Source: [Mycobacterium] zoologicum (lineage in GTDB: Bacteria; Actinomycetota; Actinomycetes; Mycobacteriales; Mycobacteriaceae). Taken from it: a stretch of DNA of 64,000 nt. Positions 37,811 to 45,137 of this stretch are shown here, in pieces (position 1 is the first letter of the stretch; each line of letters starts with the position of its first letter). The notes below the pieces were generated by a model. The model was not told the DNA's origin. It worked only from the letters and a program-made list of their open reading frames with translations, and searched no databases. The translations under genes and the position numbers were made by a program. The stretch covers positions 4,260,825 through 4,324,824 of the forward strand of contig NZ_CP083985.1 of assembly GCF_020172665.1 (NCBI RefSeq). The letters run 5' to 3'.

Positions 37811-38347
37811 ATGGAGACAACGGGGTCCGGCCGGGCGATCGAGGTCGCCCCCTTCCATTCCCACGGCGAATTGCGCGGATTCGTCGTATTCGGCCGCTGG
37901 CCGGATTCCACCAAGGAATGGGCGCAACTACTCGGCATCGCGGTCCGGGTCGCGTCTACGCCCGGATTGCTCTCCACCACAACGGTATTCGGCACTCGCG
38001 AGGAACTTCCCGACAATCCGGGCCCGGGAACCGTGGGCCTGCTGATGGCCGAGGGCACCATCTCCGGCCGCACTCCGATCGCGCCGGGACACTTCGCGGC
38101 TCACCAACCGTCGGCGCTGCTGATCCTGCATCCGCCGTCGGAGACCATTCCCTCACTGCCGGAGTGCCGGGGCGCGGCCTCGGGATGTGTTCTGCTGCCC
38201 GGCCTGCCCTATCTGGGCCTGGAACACCGGGCGGCCTGGGTGGAAGCCGAATCCGATGGCACCATCACCTCGATGGTGAGCCGGGTCGGTGTCGACCCGG
38301 TGAGCCACCCCGACACCGCTGTCCTGGCCATGCTCCTTGCCGCATAA
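37811..38347 (+). CDS. Conserved protein of unknown function (Rv3847-like)
   Basis: A 178-aa soluble protein starting METTGSGRAIEV after a clear GAAGGAGGG ribosome site; a longer upstream frame reading into sodA was rejected. The length matches Rv3847 (177 aa) and so does its place between sodA and the GDT1-type gene. No signal peptide, membrane segment or catalytic motif is evident. The sequence is globular with mixed strands and helices. I do not recognise a function. Confidence 0.8.
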   Translation: METTGSGRAIEVAPFHSHGELRGFVVFGRWPDSTKEWAQLLGIAVRVASTPGLLSTTTVFGTREELPDNPGPGTVGLLMAEGTISGRTPIAPGHFAAHQPSALLILHPPSETIPSLPECRGAASGCVLLPGLPYLGLEHRAAWVEAESDGTITSMVSRVGVDPVSHPDTAVLAMLLAA

Positions 38348-38449
38348 GGAGATTCGGATCATTCGATTCGGGCTCCCGAAAACCCCTGCAGCGGTGGCGC
38401 CCCGGGCTGGCAGTCACTAACCTCGGCAGCTGTCGAAAGGTCGCCCCGC

Positions 38450-39106
38450 ATGCTTGCCGCCGTGCTGATCAGCCTCGGAGTGGTCTTCCTCGCCGAACTG
38501 GGCGACAAGTCGCAGCTGATCACGATGTCCTACGCACTGCGGCACCGGTGGTGGATGGTGCTGACCGGGGTGGGGATCGCCGCGTTCGCCGTCCACGGCA
38601 TCTCGGTGACGATCGGCCACTTCCTGGGGCTGACCCTGCCGGCGCGCCCCATCGCCGCAGTCGCCGGTGTCGCCTTCCTCGGCTTTGGGGCGTGGACATG
38701 GCGCGAGGGCAACAACGTCGACGACGCCGACGCACCCGTCCGCGAGCCGCGGTTCGCGCTGCTGGCGGTGGTCTCCTCGGTGCTTCTCGCCGAGCTCGGC
38801 GACAAGACGATGCTGGCGACCGTCGCGCTGGCCAGCGACCACAACTGGTTGGGTGTGTGGCTCGGCGCAACGCTCGGCATGGTGCTGGCCGACGCAGTGG
38901 CCATCGCGGTCGGCGTGCTGTTGCACCGTCGGCTGCCCGAACACCTGCTGCACCGGTTGGCAGCGGTACTTTTCGGCGCCTTCGGCATCTGGATGCTGCT
39001 CGACGAGGCGCTCGGGCAGCGTCCGGCAGCCATCGCCTCCGTCGGCGCACTGCTGGCGCTGACGGCCGGCGCGGGTCTTCGCCAGGCCCGCCAAGCTGTC
39101 CGGTAG
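38450..39106 (+). CDS. TMEM165/GDT1-family cation exporter (Rv3848-like)
   Basis: A 218-aa membrane protein of the UPF0016/GDT1 family. The two signature motifs are present as an internal duplication: FLAELGDKSQLITM near residue 12 and LLAELGDKTMLATV near residue 112. About six transmembrane helices are separated by a short charged loop (REGNNVDDADAPVREPR). Family members export Mn2+ or Ca2+, so a manganese homeostasis role near sodA is plausible but unproven. The ATG lies on a weak ribosome site. Confidence 0.9.
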   Translation: MLAAVLISLGVVFLAELGDKSQLITMSYALRHRWWMVLTGVGIAAFAVHGISVTIGHFLGLTLPARPIAAVAGVAFLGFGAWTWREGNNVDDADAPVREPRFALLAVVSSVLLAELGDKTMLATVALASDHNWLGVWLGATLGMVLADAVAIAVGVLLHRRLPEHLLHRLAAVLFGAFGIWMLLDEALGQRPAAIASVGALLALTAGAGLRQARQAVR

Positions 39107-39445
39107 CAAATTCCGTCAGACACGCATACGGCGGTGCGAACTTCACTTCGCCGGAGAGCCGTCCAGAGCCGAGGACTGATTGGTCAGGATCGGCACGGAG
39201 TTCGGGCTACCGTCGGCGAACGAATTGTGCTTGGTACAGCCCAAAACAGAGGTCGAATCAACCACCGCGCCTGATGCGCGAACGCGGCGACCGAGCGCCC
39301 TGAATCAAGATCGAATTCACCGAGGAATCGCCCTTGGTTGTGTCAGTATCTATCGCTACGATGAATCAGCAAATATTCTCCACGTGACGGCGTACCCCCC
39401 GCCGACCGTGTATCGACCGCCTGCCGACCCCTGGAGGTCCTATCG
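39107..39445 (+). promoter_or_regulatory. Long AT-richer upstream region of espR
   Basis: This 339-base stretch precedes espR and is visibly more AT-rich than the surrounding genes. The M. tuberculosis espR gene is known to have a long upstream control region with PhoP and EspR sites. GGAGG lies nine bases before the espR ATG. A plus-strand frame of 89 codons here (39180-39449) runs into espR and has no start signal, so it is not called. Confidence 0.5.
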
Positions 39446-39844
39446 ATGAGCGCGACTTTCGCTGTCCGCTTGAACCGTCTCTTCGAAACCGTCTATCCGC
39501 CCGGACGCGGTCCACACACCTCCGCGGAGGTGATCGCGGCGCTCAAAGCCGAGGGCATCACCATGTCTGCCCCCTACCTGTCGCAACTGCGCTCGGGCAA
39601 CCGGACCAACCCGTCGATGGCCACCATGGCCGCGCTCGCCAATTTCTTCCGGATCAAGCTCGCGTTCTTCACCGACGACGCCTACTACGCCAAGCTGGAC
39701 TCGGAGTTGACCTGGCTGGACGGTGTCCGTGAGGCCGGCGTCCGGCGCATCGCGACCAACGTCATCGGGTTGTCGAGCGAATCTCAGAAGGACGTGTTGG
39801 AGCGCATCAACGAGCTGCGCCGCAAGGAGCACCTCAGCGCCTGA
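39446..39844 (+). CDS. espR: Nucleoid-associated regulator EspR
   Basis: A 132-aa protein with the exact length of M. tuberculosis EspR (Rv3849). The N-terminal SinR-like helix-turn-helix (TSAEVIAALKAEGITMSAPYLSQLRSGN near residues 26-53) binds DNA, and the C-terminal helices dimerise. EspR is an architectural regulator that binds many loci and activates the espACD operon needed for ESX-1 secretion in M. tuberculosis. Conserved ends MSATFAVRLNRLF and RRKEHLSA support the call. No ESX-1 genes are in this window. Confidence 0.96.
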   Translation: MSATFAVRLNRLFETVYPPGRGPHTSAEVIAALKAEGITMSAPYLSQLRSGNRTNPSMATMAALANFFRIKLAFFTDDAYYAKLDSELTWLDGVREAGVRRIATNVIGLSSESQKDVLERINELRRKEHLSA

Positions 39845-39910
39845 GGTGCCGACACCGCCATTAGGGTTGGCGGGATCGGTTCGCAAGTGAGACACCGGGA
39901 GGCGGCCGCC

Positions 39911-40579
39911 GTGGGCCTGTTCAGAAAACGCAAGAGCCGCGCGACCCGTCGTGCTGAGGCGCGTGCCCTCAAGACCCGGGCCAAGATGGAGGCACGGCTG
40001 GCCGCCAAGGGCGAGGCCAAGCGCTTCAAGGCCACTCAGCGCGCCGACGCTCGAGCCCTCAAGGCGCAGCTCAAAGCGGGGCGGGATCGCGACCGAACCA
40101 CGCTCAAGGCGGCCGAGAGCCAGCTCAAGGCGGCCCGCGACGGCAGGCTGCTGTCGCCGGCCCGCATCCGCCGCACCCTGGCGGTGTCGCGGATGCTCGC
40201 CCCCATCGTGGTGCCGGTGGCCTACCGCGGTGCCATGGCGGTGCGCGGCCTGATCGACCAACAGCGGGCCGCCCAGCTCGGCGTTCCGCTGGCCCGCATG
40301 GGCGAGTTCTCCGGGAGCGGCAAGAACGAGGCCCGGCTCTCGGCGCGGATCGTCGGAGCGGAGCGGACGCTGCGCGAGGTGGCCGTCCGAAGGCCCAAGG
40401 ACGCCGAGACCAAGCAGTTCGTCTCAGCGGTCACCGACCGGTTGAGCGACCTGGCCACCGCCGTAACAGCCATCGAAACCATGCCCGGTGATCGCCGCCG
40501 AGCCGGATTCGCCTCGATCAGCCAGCAGCTCGACGGCATAGACGCCGATCTGATGGCCCGACTCGGGCTGCCGTCATGA
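39911..40579 (+). CDS. Basic coiled-coil protein of unknown function (Rv3850-like)
   Basis: A 222-aa protein starting at a GTG (VGLFRKRKSRATRRAEARALK). The first 90 residues are lysine/arginine/alanine rich and predicted to form a long charged helix. A short hydrophobic segment follows near residues 100-118 (RMLAPIVVPVAYRGAMAVRGL), then a second helical part. The length and place match Rv3850. The basic helix could bind nucleic acid or membrane, but no function is known. The stop overlaps the ATG of the ycnI-type gene (ATGA), linking it to the copper-protein genes. Confidence 0.78.
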   Translation: MGLFRKRKSRATRRAEARALKTRAKMEARLAAKGEAKRFKATQRADARALKAQLKAGRDRDRTTLKAAESQLKAARDGRLLSPARIRRTLAVSRMLAPIVVPVAYRGAMAVRGLIDQQRAAQLGVPLARMGEFSGSGKNEARLSARIVGAERTLREVAVRRPKDAETKQFVSAVTDRLSDLATAVTAIETMPGDRRRAGFASISQQLDGIDADLMARLGLPS

Positions 40580-41250
40580 GCGCCCCGACCCGGGCCGCCG
40601 CCGTAGCCGCCGCGATCGCCGCCCTCGGTTCAGTCGGTGTCGCGCCGGCCTGGGCCCACGTCCACGCCAGCAGCCCGGGCGCAGTCCGCGGCGGCATCGC
40701 GATGGTCACCTTCGAGGTGCCCAACGAATCGCCGACGGGTTCTGCCACAACCGAACTCACCGTGACGTTGCCCGACGTGGCCTCGGCGCGCACCGAGACC
40801 ACCCCGGGCTGGACGGCCAAGCTGGACCGCGACGCCAAGACCGGCGCGGTGCACACGGTCACCTGGACGGCCACCGGCGGCGGTATCGGCGCCGACCAAT
40901 TCGGGCTGTTCCGGATCGCGATGCGCCTGCCCGACGCCGAAAACGTGGACTTCCCCGCCGCGCAGCGCTACGCCGACGGCACGGTGGTGCGCTGGGACCA
41001 GCCGCCACCGGCGGGCGGCGGCGAGGCCGAGCGCCCGGTGCCCGCACTGCAGCTGGGCGCCGGCCCCGTGTCGGCACCCGAGCATCACGCCCAGCATCCG
41101 GCGCCGGCCGTCTCCGCCGGGCCCGCGACCACCACCGATGCCGCACCGCAGGGCGGGCACGGCGACAACGCGGCCCGCCTGCTCGGCGGCACCGCGCTGC
41201 TGGTCGCCGCGCTGGCCGCGACGCTCTCGCTGGTCCGGCGGCGGCAGTGA
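40576..41250 (+). CDS. YcnI-family (DUF1775) copper-binding-type envelope protein
   Basis: A 224-aa exported protein. A signal peptide ends in APAWA, and the mature chain begins HVHASSPGAV with an N-terminal histidine, as in YcnI proteins that chelate copper. The DUF1775 domain spans about residues 28-150, followed by a low-complexity linker with histidines (EHHAQHP) and a C-terminal transmembrane helix ending in RRRQ. The start overlaps the previous stop (ATGA), and the stop overlaps the next GTG (GTGA). YcnI and CopC genes are often adjacent in copper acquisition or resistance loci. Confidence 0.86.
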   Translation: MSAPTRAAAVAAAIAALGSVGVAPAWAHVHASSPGAVRGGIAMVTFEVPNESPTGSATTELTVTLPDVASARTETTPGWTAKLDRDAKTGAVHTVTWTATGGGIGADQFGLFRIAMRLPDAENVDFPAAQRYADGTVVRWDQPPPAGGGEAERPVPALQLGAGPVSAPEHHAQHPAPAVSAGPATTTDAAPQGGHGDNAARLLGGTALLVAALAATLSLVRRRQ

Positions 41251-41783
41251 GGCAGGCTATGCGGGTGGCCTGCGCGGGGCTGTTCGCGCTGGCTGTGCTG
41301 TTCGCCGGAGCCGGGGTGGCCGCCGCGCATGCGGTTCTGGTGTCCAGCGACCCGGCTCGCGGCGCCGAGTTGGCCAGCGGGCCGCAGCGGGTCAGCGCCA
41401 CCTTCAACGAGCAGTTGCAGACCAGCTTCGCGGCCATGACCGTGGTCGGCCCCGACGGCAACCTCTGGTCGACAGGCGACACGCAGGTCCAGGGCGCGGT
41501 CGCGAGCGTCGGCGTCCGCCCGCTCGGACCGGCCGGCACCTACACCGTCAACTACCGGGTGACCTCGGCCGACGGGCACGTGGTCACCGGTTCGTGGCCG
41601 TTCCAACTGGCGGTGGCCGGGACCGGCGAGCCGGGGCCGGCGGCGTCTGATCACACCGAGGCTGCACCGCTGCCCCGCCGCTATGCCGATCCGGCCACTG
41701 AGGACCTGCCGATCTGGCCGTTCGTGGCCGGCGCGGTGGCGCTGGTGGCGGGAGGACTGTGGCTAAGCCGGCGGCGGCACTGA
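41247..41783 (+). CDS. CopC-domain copper-binding protein with C-terminal anchor
   Basis: A 178-aa exported CopC-like protein. The signal peptide ends in AAA and the mature chain starts HAVLVSSDPARGA, whose N-terminal histidine is a Cu(II) ligand in CopC; a second histidine lies in ADGHVVTGSW. The final 25 residues form a transmembrane anchor ending in RRRH. It is translationally coupled to ycnI by a GTGA overlap. Together they form a small copper-handling unit between the Rv3850-like and hns-like genes, a place where I recall no copper genes in M. tuberculosis. Confidence 0.87.
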   Translation: MRQAMRVACAGLFALAVLFAGAGVAAAHAVLVSSDPARGAELASGPQRVSATFNEQLQTSFAAMTVVGPDGNLWSTGDTQVQGAVASVGVRPLGPAGTYTVNYRVTSADGHVVTGSWPFQLAVAGTGEPGPAASDHTEAAPLPRRYADPATEDLPIWPFVAGAVALVAGGLWLSRRRH

Positions 41784-41820
41784 TCGCAGCGGACTTGCGA
41801 ATGCTGGCATGATGGGCGAC

Positions 41821-42282
41821 ATGACTGACCCTCAGGGCCAACCTGATCACGAGTCCGCCCCCACGCCTGAGCCCGCCGCCGCGCCCGATCCGGCCGCCAC
41901 GCCTGAATCCGCCACCGCCCCTGAGCCCGCCGACCAGCCGGTGACGCCGCCGGCCAAGAAGGCACCGGCCAAAAAGGCACCCGCCAAGAAGGCCGCGAAG
42001 AAGGCTCCGGCGAAGAAGGCACCCGCCAAGAAAGCACCCGCCAAGAAGGCACCCGCCAAGACGACTCCCGCTCCGGCGATCGCGAACGGCACCCGGCCGC
42101 TGACTGCCGGCGCCAAAGAGACCGCGGCCCAAGCCAAGTCGACGGTGGAATCGGCGGGCAACGCACTTCCGTCGGTACCGGCGCCGACCCAGCCGTCGGT
42201 GGTCCCGCTGGTGGCCGCGGGTATCGGCGGCCTGCTGGTCCTGCTGCTGCTGCGCCGGTTACTGCACGCACTGCGCGGCTGA
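41821..42282 (+). CDS. hns: Histone-like Hns protein with membrane tail (Rv3852-like)
   Basis: A 153-aa protein. An acidic proline/alanine-rich head precedes a lysine-rich region of PAKKA repeats near residues 38-80 that can bind DNA. A helical [15 protein letters not shown] segment and a C-terminal transmembrane helix ([19 protein letters not shown]) follow. This layout is that of Rv3852, a DNA- and membrane-binding protein. Start at the ATG in MTDPQGQPD; an ATG four codons earlier is possible. Likely co-transcribed with rraA, which follows after 8 bases. Confidence 0.88.
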   Translation: MTDPQGQPDHESAPTPEPAAAPDPAATPESATAPEPADQPVTPPAKKAPAKKAPAKKAAKKAPAKKAPAKKAPAKKAPAKTTPAPAIANGTRPLTAGAKETAAQAKSTVESAGNALPSVPAPTQPSVVPLVAAGIGGLLVLLLLRRLLHALRG

Positions 42283-42290
42283 ACCCGGCT

Positions 42291-42764
42291 GTGAGCATCG
42301 ACTTTCGGCCCACCGCCGACCTGGTCGACGACATCGGCGCCGACGTGCGCAGCTGCGACGTGCAGTTCCGCCAGCTGGGCGCACGCACCGAATTCGCCGG
42401 CCCGATCAGCACGGTGCGCTGTTTCCAGGACAACGCGCTGCTGAAGTCGGTGCTGTCGAGTCCGGGCCATGGCGGGGTGCTGGTGATTGACGGCGCCGGG
42501 TCGTTGCACACCGCGTTGGTCGGCGACGTGATCGCCGAGCTGGGCCGGGCCAACGGCTGGGCCGGGCTGATCGTGCACGGCGCGGTGCGCGACGCGGCGA
42601 CACTGCGCACCCTCGACATCGGCATCAAGGCGCTGGGCACCAACCCGCGTAAGAGCACCAAGACCGGCGCCGGCGAGCGCGACGTCGTCGTCGAGCTCGG
42701 CGGTATCAGCTTCGTCCCCGGCGAGATCGCCTACAGCGACGACGACGGCATCGTCGTCGTCTGA
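42291..42764 (+). CDS. rraA: RraA-family protein (Rv3853-like, formerly menG)
   Basis: A 157-aa RraA-fold protein. The GTG start lies 8 bases after the hns-like gene. Family segments include TAFGRG-region equivalents near the start ([19 protein letters not shown]), [21 protein letters not shown] and DDDGIVVV at the end. Originally annotated as a menaquinone methyltransferase; the fold is that of the RNase E regulator RraA and of related aldolases, so methyltransferase activity is unlikely. It corresponds to Rv3853 next to ethA. Confidence 0.92.
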   Translation: MSIDFRPTADLVDDIGADVRSCDVQFRQLGARTEFAGPISTVRCFQDNALLKSVLSSPGHGGVLVIDGAGSLHTALVGDVIAELGRANGWAGLIVHGAVRDAATLRTLDIGIKALGTNPRKSTKTGAGERDVVVELGGISFVPGEIAYSDDDGIVVV

Positions 42765-42781
42765 GTCCGGGCGACCAGACC

Positions 42782-43516
42782 ATGACAGCTGACAGCCTGC
42801 GGGACCGCTGGGACGCCATCCGCGGGCGCGTCGAATCGGCCTGCCACGATGCCGGGCGTGATCCGGCCGAGGTCACGATTCTGCCGGTCAGCAAGACGTT
42901 CGGCCCCGAGGTGATCCGGGAGGCGGTCGGTCTGGGTCTGCACCGATTCGGGGAGAACAAGGTTCAGGAGATCCGCGAAAAGTACGAGCCCCTAGCCGAC
43001 TGCGGGATCGACTGGGTGATGATCGGGCACCTGCAGACCAACAAGGCCGGCGTGGTGGCGCGGCTGGCCACCGAGGTGCAGTCGCTGGACCGGCCCAAGC
43101 TGGCCGCGGCGCTGGACCGGCAACTGCGCGCCGAGGGCCGCACCATCGACGTGCTGGTACAGGTCAAGACCTCCGACGAACCCAGCAAGTACGGTCTGGA
43201 CCCGGCTCAGCTGCCGGGGTTCCTCGACGAACTGGCCGACTGTCCCACCATGCGGGTGCGGGGCCTGATGACCCTGGCGATCAACACGAGCGACCCCGAA
43301 ACGATTCGTGGCTGCTTCCGCCGGCTACGCCTGCTGCGCGACGAAGCCGCCGCACACGGTCATGACGTGCCCCGGCTGTCGATGGGGATGAGCGGCGACT
43401 TTCCGCTGGCGATCGCCGAAGGCGCCACCGAGGTGCGGATCGGGACCGCGATCTTCGGGTCCCGACCCCTCCCCGACTCCTACTACTGGCCCGAGAAGAA
43501 CCCCGAGAAGAATTAG
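42782..43516 (+). CDS. Pyridoxal phosphate homeostasis protein (YggS/PLPBP family)
   Basis: A 244-aa PLP-binding protein with an alanine-racemase-like barrel. The PLP lysine is in LPVSKTFGPE near residue 40, and other signatures are HRFGENKVQEI, WVMIGHLQTNK, RGLMTLA, LSMGMSGDFPLAIAEGATEVRIGT. The M. tuberculosis family member I recall (Rv2148c) lies beside the cell division genes, so this copy next to rraA and ethA may be an additional paralog. Its stop overlaps that of the convergent monooxygenase by 4 bases. The role in PLP balance is a family inference. Confidence 0.9.
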   Translation: MTADSLRDRWDAIRGRVESACHDAGRDPAEVTILPVSKTFGPEVIREAVGLGLHRFGENKVQEIREKYEPLADCGIDWVMIGHLQTNKAGVVARLATEVQSLDRPKLAAALDRQLRAEGRTIDVLVQVKTSDEPSKYGLDPAQLPGFLDELADCPTMRVRGLMTLAINTSDPETIRGCFRRLRLLRDEAAAHGHDVPRLSMGMSGDFPLAIAEGATEVRIGTAIFGSRPLPDSYYWPEKNPEKN

Positions 43517-44991
43517 GCGTTGACTGCCGCGCGGTGCTTGCTGAACTTCAGCGACTTCTCGTCGACCTTGCCGTAGCGGATCAGCCGCAGGTCCAGCAGG
43601 TAGTTCTGCTTGAGCCGCCACGGGGCCTCCGAACCCGACCGGGGCAGGTTGTCCATCGCCCGGCGGAAGTACCCGGGACTGAAGTCCATGAACGGCTCTT
43701 CCTTCACCGCAGTACCGGGGTGTTGCGGCTCGACCCGGTTGAAGCCGTGGTCGTCCATGTAGTTGAGCACTCGGCAGACGAACTCCGAGACCAGGTCGGC
43801 CTTGAGCGTCCAGGACGCATTGGTGTAGCCGAAGCTGACCGCCGCATTGGGCACGCCGGAGAACATCAGACCCTTGTAGGTCATGGTCTTGGGCAGGTCG
43901 ATCGGCTCGCCGTTGCGCAGCAGCGTCGCCCCGCCCAGCAGCTGCATGTTCAGGCCGGTCGCAGTGATGATGATGTCGGCGTCGAGCTCCTGGCCGGAGT
44001 TCAGCCGGATCCCGGTCTTGGTGAACGTATCGATCGTGTCGGTGACGACGTCGGCCTTGCCGCTGCGGATGGTCTTGAACAGGTCGCCGTTGGGCGCCAG
44101 GCACAGCCGCTCGTCCCACGGGTTGTAGCGCGGACCGAAGTGCTTCTCCACGTCGTAGCCCTCCGGCAGCCGATGGCGGGCCATCGCCATCAGGGTCTTG
44201 CGCATGTACTTCGGGAACTTCCGGGCCAGCTGGTACTGGGCCGTGCTGAAACCGATGGCCTTCCAGCGGTTGACGAAGTGGGCAAGGTTCTTGGGCAGGA
44301 ACCGGTTGGCCTGCTCGGCGATGGGGTCCACCAGCGGCAGTGAACCGACGTAGGTCGGCGAGCGCTGCAGCATGGTGACGTGCCCGGCACCGGAGTCGGC
44401 CAGCGCGGGGATCAGGGTGACCGCGGTGGCGCCACTGCCGATCACCACGATCTTCTTGCCGGCGTAGTCCAGGTCCTCGGGCCAGTGCTGCGGGTGCACA
44501 ATCGTGCCGCCGGCGCCGGTGAAGTCCTGCGAGCCGGGGAACTCCGGGGAGTAGCCCTCTGCGTAGTTGTAGTAGCCGCTGCACGCGAACACGAACGACG
44601 CGGTGATCTGCTCGGTCACCCCGTTGTTGTCGACGGTGACCTCCCACTGGTTGTCTTCGTCGGACCAGTTCGCGGACAGCACCCGGTGCCGGTAGCGGAT
44701 GTGGGTGTCGATGCCGTTCTCTTCGGCGGCCTCGTTGATGTAGTTCCAGATGTCGGCGCCTTGGGCGATCGAGTGGGACGAACGCCACGGCTTGAACCGG
44801 AAGCCCAAGGTGAACATGTCGGAGTCGGAGCGGATTCCGGGGTATTTGAACAGGTCCCAGGTGCCGCCGAGATTGTCCCGGGCTTCCAGGATGGCGTAGC
44901 TCTTGGAAGGGCAGCGGTTCTGCAGGTGCCAGGCCGCGCTGATACCGGAGATGCCGGCGCCGACGATCACAACGTCGAGGTGTTCAGTCAT
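43513..44991 (-). CDS. EthA-type Baeyer-Villiger monooxygenase, copy 1
   Basis: A 492-aa flavin monooxygenase. It has the FAD motif VVIVGAGISGISAAWHLQ, the second Rossmann motif VIGSGATAVTLIPAL, and the EthA-like active-site segments EGYDVEKHFGPRYNPWDERLCL and TNASWTLKADLVSEFVCRVLNYMD. It is very similar to the copy at 48432-49901 and to M. tuberculosis EthA (489 aa), which activates ethionamide. Its TAACCT -10 element lies 6 bases before the ATG, with four 10-bp-phased TCAAC/GTTGA half-sites immediately upstream matching those at ethR. It therefore is probably EthR-regulated although it is distant from ethR. Confidence 0.92.
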   Translation of the reverse strand: MTEHLDVVIVGAGISGISAAWHLQNRCPSKSYAILEARDNLGGTWDLFKYPGIRSDSDMFTLGFRFKPWRSSHSIAQGADIWNYINEAAEENGIDTHIRYRHRVLSANWSDEDNQWEVTVDNNGVTEQITASFVFACSGYYNYAEGYSPEFPGSQDFTGAGGTIVHPQHWPEDLDYAGKKIVVIGSGATAVTLIPALADSGAGHVTMLQRSPTYVGSLPLVDPIAEQANRFLPKNLAHFVNRWKAIGFSTAQYQLARKFPKYMRKTLMAMARHRLPEGYDVEKHFGPRYNPWDERLCLAPNGDLFKTIRSGKADVVTDTIDTFTKTGIRLNSGQELDADIIITATGLNMQLLGGATLLRNGEPIDLPKTMTYKGLMFSGVPNAAVSFGYTNASWTLKADLVSEFVCRVLNYMDDHGFNRVEPQHPGTAVKEEPFMDFSPGYFRRAMDNLPRSGSEAPWRLKQNYLLDLRLIRYGKVDEKSLKFSKHRAAVNA

Positions 44992-44997
44992 GACGAC

Positions 44998-45038
44998 AGG
45001 TTATCAACGGTGTGTTGAGTTAGTCAACGGTGCGTTGA
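44998..45038. promoter_or_regulatory. Promoter and phased EthR-like operator of monooxygenase copy 1
   Basis: Half-sites TCAAC (45004), GTTGA (45014), TCAAC (45024) and GTTGA (45034) recur every 10 bases and form overlapping palindromes, including GTTGAGTTAGTCAAC at 45014-45028. On the minus strand the -10 TAACCT at 44998-45003 directly adjoins them. The same GTTGA-N5-TCAAC motif occurs at 49947-49961 before ethR. Confidence 0.75.
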
Positions 45039-45081
45039 GTATTTCGACGGCGCGTAAATGACGTGCGTCGGCGCCGAACGG

Positions 45082-45118
45082 GGAAAGCCCCACACGCGCG
45101 GGGCGTGTGGGGCTTTCC
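45082..45118 (-). terminator. Perfect 16-bp stem-loop after the PGRS gene
   Basis: GGAAAGCCCCACACGC at 45082-45097 and its exact complement at 45103-45118 enclose a 5-base loop. It lies 20 bases past the stop of the minus-strand PGRS gene and before the monooxygenase promoter, so it should insulate the two transcription units. Confidence 0.85.
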
Positions 45119-45137
45119 AACCGTTGTACTGCGGAAA

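Noticed and set aside
39180..39449. Plus-strand frame of 89 codons before espR
   Set aside because: No ribosome site, runs into the espR start, composition not protein-like; more likely the espR leader.
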